Shown here in pieces: positions 11,254 through 21,494 of a stretch of DNA of 64,000 nucleotides. Within the stretch, counting starts at the first letter, position 1; every line of letters begins with the position of its first letter. The translations under genes and the position numbers were made by a program. The notes beneath the pieces are model-generated. The model was given only the letters and a program-made list of their open reading frames with translations. It had not been told where the DNA came from and ran no database searches. This stretch comes from Drechmeria coniospora. Its lineage: Eukaryota; Ascomycota; Sordariomycetes; Hypocreales; Ophiocordycipitaceae. The DNA is taken from contig NC_054391.1 in the NCBI RefSeq assembly GCF_001625195.1, positions 1,116,001 through 1,180,000 of the forward strand, in the 5' to 3' direction.

Positions 11254-13509
11254 CTAGGCCGAACCGGCGGCGTCGCAGCAGGCATTGCAAAGCCAATCGT
11301 ACCGAGTCGCCGGCATCTTGGCTTCATTCTCGATACACGTGGAATGGTGCAGACGGCGCAAACAAGACTGTGGCAATGTCAACAACAATTCACCAGACCG
11401 GAAATAGATGCCGACAGGGGAGCGCACCTTGTTGGAGCAGACCAGCGTCGTCGGTCCACGAACTGGAAGCTGGCACACAGCACAGCCGTTGCTGCCCTTA
11501 CGAATCTGTGATGGTCTGGGGGACTTCACCACGGCTCCGTCTGCACCCTGAAAGCTCGTCCACCCACTCGACTGCTCCTCGAGAGTCGCATGCGAACTTG
11601 CCCTTTCTGCGTTGATAAAGGCCAACGCCTCATCCATGATCCTGTTGTCCAGCACGTCGCGAGCTAGCAATACGCTCGCGTGCTTCCCGAATTCCAGCAT
11701 CCGACGTGGCTCCTCGACCAGCCATGAAGCCTTCTCCCGCACAAAACCGAGCCATGCGCGTGGGAAGTAGGCCGTCGACGTGACGTTCTTCCGCAGGATA
11801 TAGCCATCCCATTCCCAAATGTACTCTTTCTCGGCGGCCGTGACATCGGAGAAATCAGCTATGCTCTCGCGGTGTTTTTGGATGAGCCAGGTGTCATCCG
11901 GCGTGATGCAGGGTACTTCCTGTCCAGGGCTCAACCGTGCCTTGCTGATGGGATGGAAAAGCGGCTGAGGGATGTTGGGAACTAAAGGCCTCCTCGGTAT
12001 CGGCCTCGCGATGCGGCGCGTCGAAGCCCTCGGTCCGCTGGGGGTCGGCGAGGCGGATGGTAGCCTCACCGAGTGGACTCTTGCCGATGGGGATCCGAAC
12101 AAATTGCGATTTGCATTCGCCGGGTGATGGAGATGATCGTCTGGCAGGACAGTCGCTAGGTGGAAGGCTTTCGCCTGGCGCGCCTGACTCTTGCCTGGTG
12201 TTGCGAACGATTCTCGGAGGGAGGAGACGCGAAACTGGGGACCTTGACTCGTCGTCTCCAGCGAATACGAATATGCGGGGTGAAAAGTTTGCAAGTGAAG
12301 TTGGAGCTGCGGCATGGATTCGTGATAGGCGCCGCAGCTGATACAGCGGTGGAAATCGAGGCAGACGGGTTGGTCGGTGGGCAAGAGATACTGCACTCGC
12401 CCCTCATTCTCCGCCGCGCTGGCGCTTCTTTCCCGCTTCTTTCGATCCCTGCCCTGGGCTTGGTCGCTCAAGACCTTCAGATTGTAGACTTTTGACTTCT
12501 CGCGGATGCGGAGAGATCGAGAGGGCGTTTGATCGCCGGCAAGATCGTCTTCGTTTTCATGAGACATGTCCCCGCCGAAATGGCCGGTTGCCGCGTGATC
12601 CGCCACAGGATCGAAGCTGGTGCCGGTGCAGCGAATGGCGTCCGGATCAATGGCAGTGATGCAGGGTTTGGAATCCTTGTCCAAGGGGCGCTTCAAGGCT
12701 TTGAACCCGGTTGCCCAACGCAAGTCCACGTCCATGACGTAGCTCGTCTGGTGAGCGGATTGGTCCGAGGGATAGCTCGTCGACAGACTCAGCCCTTGCT
12801 TTAGCCTGCCGATGACACTATCAAAGCGGCTAGAGAAGATGCAATGCTGGTTCGTGCCGCGGCCATGGAAGGCGCTCGTCGGAACACCCAAGTCGTGCGG
12901 GTCAAGCGGCGGCCAGCCGAGGCCGTCGGTGGTTTCCAGCTCGACAAGAAGCTGATACGAGTCGGAGAGGTCATGCTTATTGTCGTCCGGCCTGTTGACG
13001 AGAATGCTGTCCTTGGGCACATAAAACGAATGGGGCAGGTCGACGCGGGCGAGCCGATGAGGTCCGACGGGGTTCTTGTACGTGGTCAAGTTGCAGGGCT
13101 GGCTCTGGCAGTGCAGGACTCGCGGAGTTGCTTGGGCCATGTCCTGGATGGTGATTCGGCAGTTGGCCTTGGTGGTGAGCACATCGCGCGGCATGGCCGT
13201 GGCCTGATACGACTTGATCTTTTTGGAGTCTTTGTGCAGCAACTTGAGGACCTCGATGCGCAGTATCGGGCCGGACTCGGTCGTCTGCGGCGAGGCGATG
13301 AGGCGGTCCACGTCGAGCGAGCCAGAGGAGGACAGACGACGGCGCTTGGTCGGACGCGGGCCGTGGCCGTCCCCTTGGTAGCTGCCCTTGTGGGCGGGCG
13401 AGGTCATGATGTTTCCCATGACTGACGAATCCTGGAGAGCCTTGACTCCCCGAAGCCAGGTGCGGTGCAGAAAGGGGGTGCTTCGCTGGTAGGGACTTTG
13501 CACAGTCAT
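11254..13509 (-). CDS. SUZ12: Polycomb repressive complex 2 subunit Su(z)12
   Basis: Two exons on the minus strand, 13509-11428 and 11367-11254, about 731 residues. A C2H2 zinc finger lies at about residues 389-410 (CISC...HLQTFH). The VEFS box lies at about 530-640, with DFSDVTAAEKEYIWEWDGYI, STAYFPRAWLGFV and MLEFGKHASVLLARDVL. The C-terminus is a PHD/RING-like Cys/His cluster (CAVCQLPVRGPTTLVCSNK, then CLRRLHHSTC...WLCNACC). A 60-nt intron (11368-11427, GTGCGC...CACAG) splits this finger; it is in phase and stop-free, so retention would insert 20 residues. Su(z)12 scaffolds PRC2, which trimethylates H3K27 for facultative heterochromatin. The VEFS box binds the E(z)/Kmt6 methyltransferase in known complexes. 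The N-terminus has a basic PTKRRRLSS nuclear-localization-like patch. Start ATG 13509 chosen; later in-frame ATGs are possible. Confidence 0.9.
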   Translation of the reverse strand: MTVQSPYQRSTPFLHRTWLRGVKALQDSSVMGNIMTSPAHKGSYQGDGHGPRPTKRRRLSSSGSLDVDRLIASPQTTESGPILRIEVLKLLHKDSKKIKSYQATAMPRDVLTTKANCRITIQDMAQATPRVLHCQSQPCNLTTYKNPVGPHRLARVDLPHSFYVPKDSILVNRPDDNKHDLSDSYQLLVELETTDGLGWPPLDPHDLGVPTSAFHGRGTNQHCIFSSRFDSVIGRLKQGLSLSTSYPSDQSAHQTSYVMDVDLRWATGFKALKRPLDKDSKPCITAIDPDAIRCTGTSFDPVADHAATGHFGGDMSHENEDDLAGDQTPSRSLRIREKSKVYNLKVLSDQAQGRDRKKRERSASAAENEGRVQYLLPTDQPVCLDFHRCISCGAYHESMPQLQLHLQTFHPAYSYSLETTSQGPQFRVSSLRESFATPGKSQARQAKAFHLATVLPDDHLHHPANANRNLFGSPSARVHSVRLPSASPTPSGPRASTRRIARPIPRRPLVPNIPQPLFHPISKARLSPGQEVPCITPDDTWLIQKHRESIADFSDVTAAEKEYIWEWDGYILRKNVTSTAYFPRAWLGFVREKASWLVEEPRRMLEFGKHASVLLARDVLDNRIMDEALAFINAERASSHATLEEQSSGWTSFQGADGAVVKSPRPSQIRKGSNGCAVCQLPVRGPTTLVCSNKVRSPVGIYFRSGELLLTLPQSCLRRLHHSTCIENEAKMPATRYDWLCNACCDAAGSA

Positions 13510-16317
13510 GGCGGATTAAAAGCGCGGCATCGACGGCAGTGCCGGGTATCGTTGCGTCGAGATTCGCAGGGGTCGAGAAGATGGGCGTGCCTTGTCAAGA
13601 ACATGAGACCGCTCGGCTCATCGTCGGTGCGGCTCCGGGTGACGGGGGCTGGCGAGGGCGTCGGATCGGTCGCCGCGTGTGCAGACGAGAGGATCGATCG
13701 ATCAAGCAATTTGCACGAGCGCAACGGCGTCAAGCGATGAAGCGTGTGGCCTAGGACGAGGGACAGCCGCGGCGTTGGCGGAACGGAAACGGCAGCAACA
13801 AGGAGCAGAAGGATTGCGGACGACGGCGAAAGCGGAGGTTGGCGGGGAATTCGGCGAACAAAAGGTAGAGGTCATCTAGACAGGCTGGCAGAGATCAGAG
13901 GTGAAGGGCGAGCTCGGCGTGGAGGCGGTTTGGAGCAGTACTCGGAAGGAAGGCATAGCCGGCACAGGTGGTCGCCCAAAGAAGACGCGTGAGGCTCAAC
14001 CATCCGGTGAGCCACCGTAGCACCAGCGTGGGGCGGAGGGTGGGGGGGATGCATAGGCCAGGTTAGGTGGCTGGGCTCCAAAGGGCCTAGCGTGTGTGCG
14101 ATCACCAGCACAGGCAGACGACATGCCACCCCCGAGATGGAAGGAACGGACGAGAGGCGAACCAAAAAGGCAAAGAGTGCACAGGCGGTCAGGCAAGAGG
14201 CAGGCGCGATGAAGCAAGAGGCAGGCACTATCACGACCGTTCATTCTTTAACAGTTCTTTACGAGGAGATATGAAGGCAGGTGCTGGGCTGTGCGCAATG
14301 ACCATGTACTCTGGTCCCGTTCAGGTACCTCGCTGGTACGCAAAAGGCCATCGTCTTCGCCTTCTTGCCCATACACCACATTGGTCCAACGAACGTATTT
14401 TCGGCGGAGAATACGTCAATAAATTCATCGGTACGATAAATATATTGGTATGGAGTATTGGCACGGAGTATAGGCAGTACTGATGTCCTTGCTTGGGCTT
14501 CCTCAGTACATACGGTCGACGTGTTTGTAAGTGCACGTGGCAATGTTGAAACCGTATTTTCCACTCCTGCTTGTACCGCTGTGTATCAGTACAAATCTGT
14601 ACCGTGATATTCAAGCACTTGGCTACATGGATGATACCTGGCAGATGCTTGTGCGCATTCCATATTTCACACGCACGTCCATGTGCACCTACACAACAAA
14701 ACTTTCGTACATGCGATTTATACAACTCCTTCATGGGCACGTTCCACCGCACCATGTGGCAGGTTAGTGAGCCAGAAAAGTTTGTTTCATCACGAATATG
14801 TCGGTCGAGAAGATGGACAGGTGTCTACCCATACACGCAGGCGTCGTTGCAACCCTACCGTCCTTCTGTAGTACCCGCCACCATCAATCGTGGGTGCTCG
14901 TCTGTACGTACAGAAACTCCCGACTTCGTCCCCCGCCCCATCAATTCAGCGAAATAAACTGAAGCGATTTCCCAATCATTGGCTGGCCGAACAACCCACG
15001 CATAATGGCCACCGGGAAGGAAAACAGGACGATACTGCAGGCAGGCTGTTGCTACGCTCACCCTGCCGGGCGCACAACTTGAAGGGAGAGTGGCTCGTGG
15101 TGTCCAAGGCAATTTATAGGTCATCCGGTTTCATTTCCAGGACCTCGAGAGAGATTTCCGCCCGTCGCGGTGTGGCGAGGAAAAACAAACAAAAAGAGAC
15201 ATTTCAGACGAGAAGGGGTGAGCAGTCAAGGTTATTGGCGAATATTCTTCCAATCACATTCTGTTCTACACCGTACAGGTAGAATGTCAAAGACTGCTGA
15301 AAAAGCGCTGTCGAGTGCTGTATTGGCAAAGTCATTTTCCCCAACTTCAATCTGATCTTGGACGAATGGACCTATGCCTCAGTGCTAACTATGGAGTATT
15401 AATGCGAACTACAGTAAGTACATGAGGCAATACTCCCCACCAACCTGTTATGAGGTTCTCCGTACTGAAGCACACCTGTTCATGGACGGAGAATTACTCG
15501 GTACTTCAACATAGAATAAGTACAAGCATTGCATGCATGTGATACTTGTATGTGATACTTGTACTACTGACTTTAGTAATACTGTGTCGTCCTAGTACGC
15601 AGGAACGGTAGTAGCTCCCTGTAGGTATGTACAGTACATACACCTACGTACGCAGTACTGTGTGTGTGCAAGTACTCAAAGTACTCTGAACTCGGCGCAA
15701 CAGTTCCTCCGTACTCCGTGCAGTGTTATCACTTCGTAATTACTCCGCACAGAGCAAATGCGTCAGAGTATCATTTCAAGCATCACTCCGCACTCCGTAC
15801 TGTACTGACTTGTTTGCACATGCTGGTAAGAGCACAGTCAAAAGCACCAGATTGGTCCCAATCATACTATTCTGGGTACACCGAGGGGATCAAATCAGTG
15901 CTTGGCTCATTGTAGCCATCTGTGCCAGAAATCGTCCGGAGACTGCGGAGACTAAATTAGTCTCGGTGCTTGCAGCTCTGCCGCACACGCCTGTGCCAGT
16001 TCGCTAGGCAGCCGTCATCAAGCTTGGGTGGCAGCCGTCCATGTCCTTCTTACACCCTCACCAACATCCGTTTCTGTCGGTTCCATCAAGTCATTCCGTG
16101 CAAGAGAATGTGCACTGCACCCTCCCTTGGCAACTGCTCGACAGCTCGCCTCCGCTGCTCGGTTGCCTTGCGGATGGCTTGCTCACACACCAACATCGGT
16201 CGACCTCGCTCCGTCTTGTTTTCTCCACCGAACCCTTGCCGCCGTCTCGACGGAGTCGCCCATCGTCAGCAGTATCCGCAATAAGTAGTGTCATGCCGCT
16301 CCGTGCCGGCTCATGCC
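13510..16317. other. Divergent 2.8-kb spacer, SUZ12 / F-box gene
   Basis: Both promoters must lie here. The part near SUZ12 (13510-14250) is G/A-rich without repeats. From about 14300 and especially 15400-15830 it carries GTAC, TACTCCGTA and related words. Small ORFs occur on both strands but none shows protein-like composition or family motifs. The last 450 bases before 16318 are C/T-rich leader-like sequence. Confidence 0.55.
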
Positions 16318-18495
16318 ATGCCGGACCCAGAAATGACAGTGACACGCAATGCCGGGAGGCCGTCTGTGTCCCGGGAGGGAGGAGGCCGACGTAACCCCAG
16401 TCGCGCATCTCGCGTGCCTCGCGCGAGTACCTCAAAACGACGTTTCTACGACGAATCGACTGATTCAGATCGAGAGAACGACCCCGAATCAGCAGACCCA
16501 CCATCTGTTATCGACACGCCCACCGTCGAGCAGCATCCTCCTCCCCCGTCTCCTCGAGCCCGCACGAGCGGCCGCTCACATCGACCGGCTCATGCATCGG
16601 ACAACACGCGAATTGCGAGGAGAACACCCGGCGCTGCCGCATCAGGAGTCCATCGAAACAGAGGAGTAGCTAGCAAGAGCCGGAAGATGGCGCCTTCGGC
16701 AGCGGCAAAGAGGCGGAAACTGTCCACCGGCAAGGGTGAACCTGTACCCGCTTGCGTCGTCCCGGACTGGAGGGACCCTCGCGTTTCCTTCGAATGCTGG
16801 GCCGATATCTTCTCCTACGCCTCCAGGATGGGAGCCTCGGACGACGTCGCGACGAGCTGGCTCGTCCATGCCGCCACCACCTGTCGTGCCTTCGCCGAGC
16901 CGGCCTTGACAGCTCTCTACTCTGCTCCAGTCATCCGACATTCCGCCAAGGCCAAACGCCTCGCCGCGCTCCTCGCTCGTCCAATCTCGGACACTTTTGT
17001 CAACTACAGGTCCAAGATTGAAACGCTGCAAGTTGATATTCATATTGTACCCGCAAGTGCCTTGTGGCAACTGATCCATCCGCTCGCCCGCTTGAAAGAG
17101 CTCATCATCTATACGCCTCTGGACCAGGCACCTTACAGGCAGCTGGACAGGAATCTGCGCTGGCACTATTCTCCCGACATCTTCAGCGCCCTGGGACCCG
17201 GCGATTCGGTGCCGGATGGGACGAATCCGAAACCGTTCCCCGCCGTTCTCAAGAGTTGGGAATGGAGCGGCAGGCTCATCGGCGGCCACGTCACTCTTGA
17301 GAGCATGACCGCCATCCATCAGTCGCCGTCCTTTGCCCAACTCACCAAATTGAGCCTCACAAACTTCCAGGTCCCTTCCTTGACGAACCTGCAGCGGTCG
17401 GGCGGCGAGGAAGCAGAGCTTCAGGCCTACATTCGGGATGGCCGAGTGATCGATGCCGTTGCGAAGGCCATATCCCAGTTAACGAGTCTCAACCATCTCG
17501 TCATTGAATCGTCAACCGTCATGAATGACCGCTTGCTACCCCTGCTTCCCAGTAACTTGATCCACCTGGAGCTGATTAACTGCTGGGAAATCAAATCCGC
17601 CGATCTCGCCACCTTTCTCACCACTCACGGCAATGGTCTAGGCACCCTGACTTTGCTGCACAACCAATCGCTAGACTTGGCGTTCCTGACGAATCTGTCA
17701 CAGACATGCCCCAACCTGCGAGAGTTGCACATGAATTTATCATATTACCGCCATCATGACACCGTCAACGATTCAGATCCCATGTACGACGAAGCGCTCG
17801 GCTCAGGCCAAATTCCGAAGTGGCCATCTAGTCTCTGCGTCATCGACATTGAGCACATTCGCGACTGGTCAGTCGAGGCGGCGGAAATGTTTTTCCAGTC
17901 TCTCATCGACAGCGCCGTCAACTTGCCTAACCTCCGCCACCTCGGCATCAAAACTATGCTGGACATCCCCTGGCAGGCCCGTGCAACCATGAGGCAGGAA
18001 TGGCGAAGAAAACTAGAGAAGGTTTTCCTTCGCCCCACGACACTTCTCCCCCCGCCCACGGACACGAAGTACCCCCATGAAATGAAGCAAAGGGTGTCTG
18101 CGGTGCCGCACCCTCGGAGCGACAGAAACGCGGCGCACAATCACGACAATGATCATCTTAGCTCAGTGCCGAGCAAAGTGACATCCCTCCGAAACTGTGC
18201 GGCCAGGCCCGTCTACCGAGATCCGGATACCGATGTGGATGAGGACGAGGATGACGTGACCGCATTCGAGTCCGGCAATGAAAATCCCATTTCCGCCCAG
18301 GAGGAAGACAAGGATGAGCTCCCAGTTCAAGGAATGTGTCATACTGTGAACATATTGGTCGACAACCAAAAAGTGGGAGAGAAACAGTACGGCATGGAAG
18401 ATTTCCTTGACGAAGATGAGGAAGAGTCCGAGGATGAGTGGAACGGAGATGTCGACGACGACGACGACGACGACGACGACTTTGTTGTCTTCTGA
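16318..18495 (+). CDS. F-box/leucine-rich-repeat-like protein, acidic C-terminus
   Basis: One exon of 725 residues from ATG 16318 (MPDPEMTVTR); the upstream extension has no ATG. The N-terminal 140 residues are Arg/Ser/Pro-rich and disordered, with a KRRKLS patch suggesting nuclear entry. An F-box-like helix bundle follows (VSFECWADIFSYASRM ... CRAFAEPALTALYSAP), then irregular leucine-rich repeats (LKELIIYTPL, LTKLSLTNFQVPSL, LIHLELINCWEI, LGTLTLLHNQSLDL, LRELHMNLSYY). The last 100 residues are Asp/Glu-rich and end in a run of nine Asp. F-box proteins of this layout usually recruit substrates to SCF ubiquitin ligases; the target is unknown. The F-box itself is divergent, so function is inferred from order of parts rather than a strong motif. 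Confidence 0.8.
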   Translation: MPDPEMTVTRNAGRPSVSREGGGRRNPSRASRVPRASTSKRRFYDESTDSDRENDPESADPPSVIDTPTVEQHPPPPSPRARTSGRSHRPAHASDNTRIARRTPGAAASGVHRNRGVASKSRKMAPSAAAKRRKLSTGKGEPVPACVVPDWRDPRVSFECWADIFSYASRMGASDDVATSWLVHAATTCRAFAEPALTALYSAPVIRHSAKAKRLAALLARPISDTFVNYRSKIETLQVDIHIVPASALWQLIHPLARLKELIIYTPLDQAPYRQLDRNLRWHYSPDIFSALGPGDSVPDGTNPKPFPAVLKSWEWSGRLIGGHVTLESMTAIHQSPSFAQLTKLSLTNFQVPSLTNLQRSGGEEAELQAYIRDGRVIDAVAKAISQLTSLNHLVIESSTVMNDRLLPLLPSNLIHLELINCWEIKSADLATFLTTHGNGLGTLTLLHNQSLDLAFLTNLSQTCPNLRELHMNLSYYRHHDTVNDSDPMYDEALGSGQIPKWPSSLCVIDIEHIRDWSVEAAEMFFQSLIDSAVNLPNLRHLGIKTMLDIPWQARATMRQEWRRKLEKVFLRPTTLLPPPTDTKYPHEMKQRVSAVPHPRSDRNAAHNHDNDHLSSVPSKVTSLRNCAARPVYRDPDTDVDEDEDDVTAFESGNENPISAQEEDKDELPVQGMCHTVNILVDNQKVGEKQYGMEDFLDEDEEESEDEWNGDVDDDDDDDDDFVVF

Positions 18496-19124
18496 TGTCG
18501 AGCTGGCTGGCTGCCTTTGATTCTGACAGACGAGCCGCCTCATACCTGCTTCAAACGTCCGTACATCTCGTCGTGTGCTACCGGCCTCTTGTATGTATAG
18601 GAGTGCGACCAGGCGCCTATGCTTCATAGTTGTTCTTTCCTATGCTCCGTCGGACACATGCCTTTTATGCCTACCGAGATAGGGAGGTTTGGCGTGCACA
18701 GAATATACCATCGTACTTATGCCTCAGGATCGGCTACACGCCGCAGAGAAGCGGAACAACGAGAATGAAACGGAGGTTAATATCAAAGGGGAAAATGGTA
18801 CAATGATGGAAGGGTTCAGCTCGGGTAACGCCAAATGCATGAATGTATGAATACATGAACTTCTGCTTTGAGTCTCATGCGCACGGGGACTTTCAAAATC
18901 CTTTATATTTGCACCGAAAATTGCAGAGGCGCCTTTAATGTCGAAGTGGACTGCCCATGCTTGTTCCCAATTCCCTCAACCAATGCGCCGATCCCTTCCG
19001 AAACTCCCGCTCCATTCTCCGCTTGCCCTAAGCCTAGATGAACAGACTATCGCCTTCCTTTCCGCTCGTCATTGACGTTGCGCAAAGGCCAACAAAAGCG
19101 CGCAATTCACAGTCGGCGTCTTCA
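18496..19124. other. Convergent spacer
   Basis: About 630 bases between the F-box gene and the Arg/Ser-rich gene, both ending here. No gene, RNA or notable repeat seen. Confidence 0.55.
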
Positions 19125-20959
19125 CTAGAATGCCGCACCACCTGTGCCTTCTCCAGCCAGATTCTTCATGCTCTTCTCACTCAAGTCGCTCCGCAGCTCC
19201 CAGGCACGAGATTCTCGCTCAAGCTTGTTCCAGACGTATAGGCTTTTTCGCAGCTTCTCCTGCTTCAGTCGAAGCTCATCCCGTAGCTTCTCTTCTTCGT
19301 CGCGAAGCTTCCGGTAGTGACCTTCCAGTTCTCTTGTGACACCAGTCGTGAGGGGTGTCATCGAAGGCTCGAGCTTTCCACCCGGAACGATCATCGGCAT
19401 CGTCGAAAGGAGGCTCTGGGCGAGGCTTTGTCGTTGTCCACCATGATGAGCGGAGGGACCAGGTGGCGGATTGCTAGCACGTACTTGACCAGGTATGGAA
19501 GGGTATGAAGCGTTCCCTCCAGCCCCGCGAGGTCCTGTGGGAATGGACGAAGAACCAACAGGTGTAGAGGGTTGGGAGAGTCCCGAACTTTGCCTGGATG
19601 GTGGCTGACTCCATCCACCTCGCCCAGCGCGCGAACCGTAGGCTCCCCTCGTTGGGGGGACATACCCGCGGGGTCCTGAAGGTGGGTTGGCAGTGCCAGT
19701 TGTATCAGGCCGGTGTTGCATGCCACCAGCCGTCTGAGATTGCCTCGAGACCGAAGCGGTAGGAGAGGAAGCCGAACAGCGGTTGGAGCCAGGACCTGAC
19801 AGCGAGGGTTTGTGGGTTGCAGGACCCCGAGGAGGCGATTTTACAGAAGGCGTATTGGAATCGCGCAGCCCAGATCGAGGCGTGTCTCTGACGGATGCGG
19901 ATCCAGAAGTTGCCACTGGTTGAGGAGTTCCTTCCAAGGACACTGCAGGAGACCGAGCTCTGGTTGATTGGGGTCGAGGGGAGGCTCTTTCGGACACGGG
20001 ACAGGAATTAATGGTCGAAGAGTGGCCAGAATCTCGGATAGGGGATGCTCGTCGGTAAGATTGATAGCCGTCTCCACGTCGACTGGGAGATCGAGATCTC
20101 GGCCTCTGAGCTGCGCCTGTGGAGGCGTGAGGATGGGACTTGCCAGGTGGGCTCCTCTCACGGCGGTCGCGACTGAAGGGAGAGCGAGAGCGTCTTCTGC
20201 AAGCTGTCAGCAAACAATCAACCGACGAAGTTTGGCATTGGCATCACCTCTCATCCCGTCTCTCAAAATCTCGGTCGCGGTGGCGGTCACGATCTCGGTC
20301 GCGATCTCGGTCGCGATCTCGGTCACGATCTCGGTCACGATCTCGGTCACGATCTCGGTCACGATCTCGGTCACGATTTCGGTCACGATCCCAATCGCGG
20401 TCACGGTCGCGAGGTGTGTGGTCCCTGTCGTTGATCCACTCTCTGCGAGGGGATCGGGGTCGCTCACGCTCCAATGGTCGGTCGCGGATCGGCGATGCTC
20501 GTCTCGACGAACTGCGTCGGGGGGAGGGTCGTCTCATGGGAGAGCGAGAGCGCTCCCGTCTGCGAGGACTGTCACGCTCTCGCGAGCGTTCATGTCTGTA
20601 ACGATCGCCAGCACTCCTGGAGCGACGGCGTGGCTGATGCCTCCCAGGGACATAACTGTCGGAACCAGGTATCGCAGGGCTGCGAGGGTGAGGACTCCTG
20701 GCCCTGGGGCTCCGAGGTCGTTCTCGCACAGGACTCCTTGCCCTTCTCGGGGATCGACTTCCGCCCCGGGGGGTCGGTCTCCAGGACTCGCCGGCGCCGT
20801 ATCTGATTATTTCACCATCGTTGTATCTGTGAATGTTAGACTCAGGGCATCGCATGACGCCTGCCAGGCTCAAATCCTTGGGGGACGCAACCGAGGCAAG
20901 GAAATAGAAGGGTAAAGGATCTCTTACCTGCGTCCTCGTCCGTCTCGATCGCGATCCAT
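19125..20959 (-). CDS. Arg/Ser- and Arg/Asp-repeat protein with C-terminal coiled coil
   Basis: Three exons on the minus strand: 20959-20928, 20826-20248 and 20196-19125 (560 residues). Exon 1 encodes only MDRDRDGRGR plus two bases. Introns are 101 nt (GTAAGAG donor, CACAG acceptor) and 51 nt (GTGATG donor, TTGCAG acceptor), and both joins keep frame. The first half is an RS domain (many RSRSP, SPRR and RRRS motifs) followed by an almost pure Arg-Asp dipeptide array. The middle is Ser/Pro/Gly-rich. The C-terminus (LEGHYRKLRDEEEKLRDELRL and onwards) is a charged coiled coil. RS and RD domains are typical of pre-mRNA splicing and mRNA-processing factors in the nucleus. I cannot name the orthologue; an SRRM1-like or transcription-linked protein is possible. 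Confidence 0.8.
20277..20412 (-). repeat. 12-nt tandem array encoding Arg-Asp dipeptides
   Basis: On the plus strand, units like CGGTCACGATCT and CGGTCGCGATCT repeat about ten times inside exon 2 of the Arg/Ser-rich gene. On the coding strand they read as (RD)n, with only Trp, Asn and His interruptions. Because the unit is a multiple of three, length changes would preserve frame. Confidence 0.85.
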
Positions 20960-21047
20960 CTTGGCAGGGATTGAATGGCAGATCGTGCACGGCAAGTCTT
21001 CCAAGGTAGAGGCGGTGCTGCGAGCTCACGATTCTCAAGTGATGACC

Positions 21048-21067
21048 GGGGGGGGGGGGGGGGGGGG
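21048..21067. repeat. Run of 20 G
   Basis: A homopolymer of 20 G on the plus strand (C on the transcribed strand), about 90 bases upstream of the ATG of the Arg/Ser-rich gene. It is likely in its promoter or 5' leader. The length should be treated as uncertain. The rest of 20960-21494 shows no gene. Confidence 0.9.
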
Positions 21068-21494
21068 CAATATTGGACGCTGGAACTGGTGACGGCAAGG
21101 CGCGGATTATCGTAGGTGCATTTATAGTTTAGATTAGTTCAATCGCGATAAGATAAGAAGTATTCACAGTGCGATCACGTAGCTTCACGCAATTTGTGCA
21201 CGGTACGTTCTCAAGCAGTTCAGTCAAGCAATGTGCTATTCAAAGGGGCAAGAAAGCATACAAGTACTGCACACCAACGCCTCGAGATTGCCTAGTGTAA
21301 TAGGCATATATTTCTAATGTAAATGTACAACTGGTTGAAAACAAGCATGATGCTCCTTATCATGATTCACCAACACCGAATCCTGCGCCTATTTCGCACT
21401 CCGAAGACTCCGTTCTATGCATAAAGGACATTCAAAGGTATCCGAGGTGGTCCGAATTTGTCGTCGTTCACGAGGAAACACGACCAAAAGAAAA

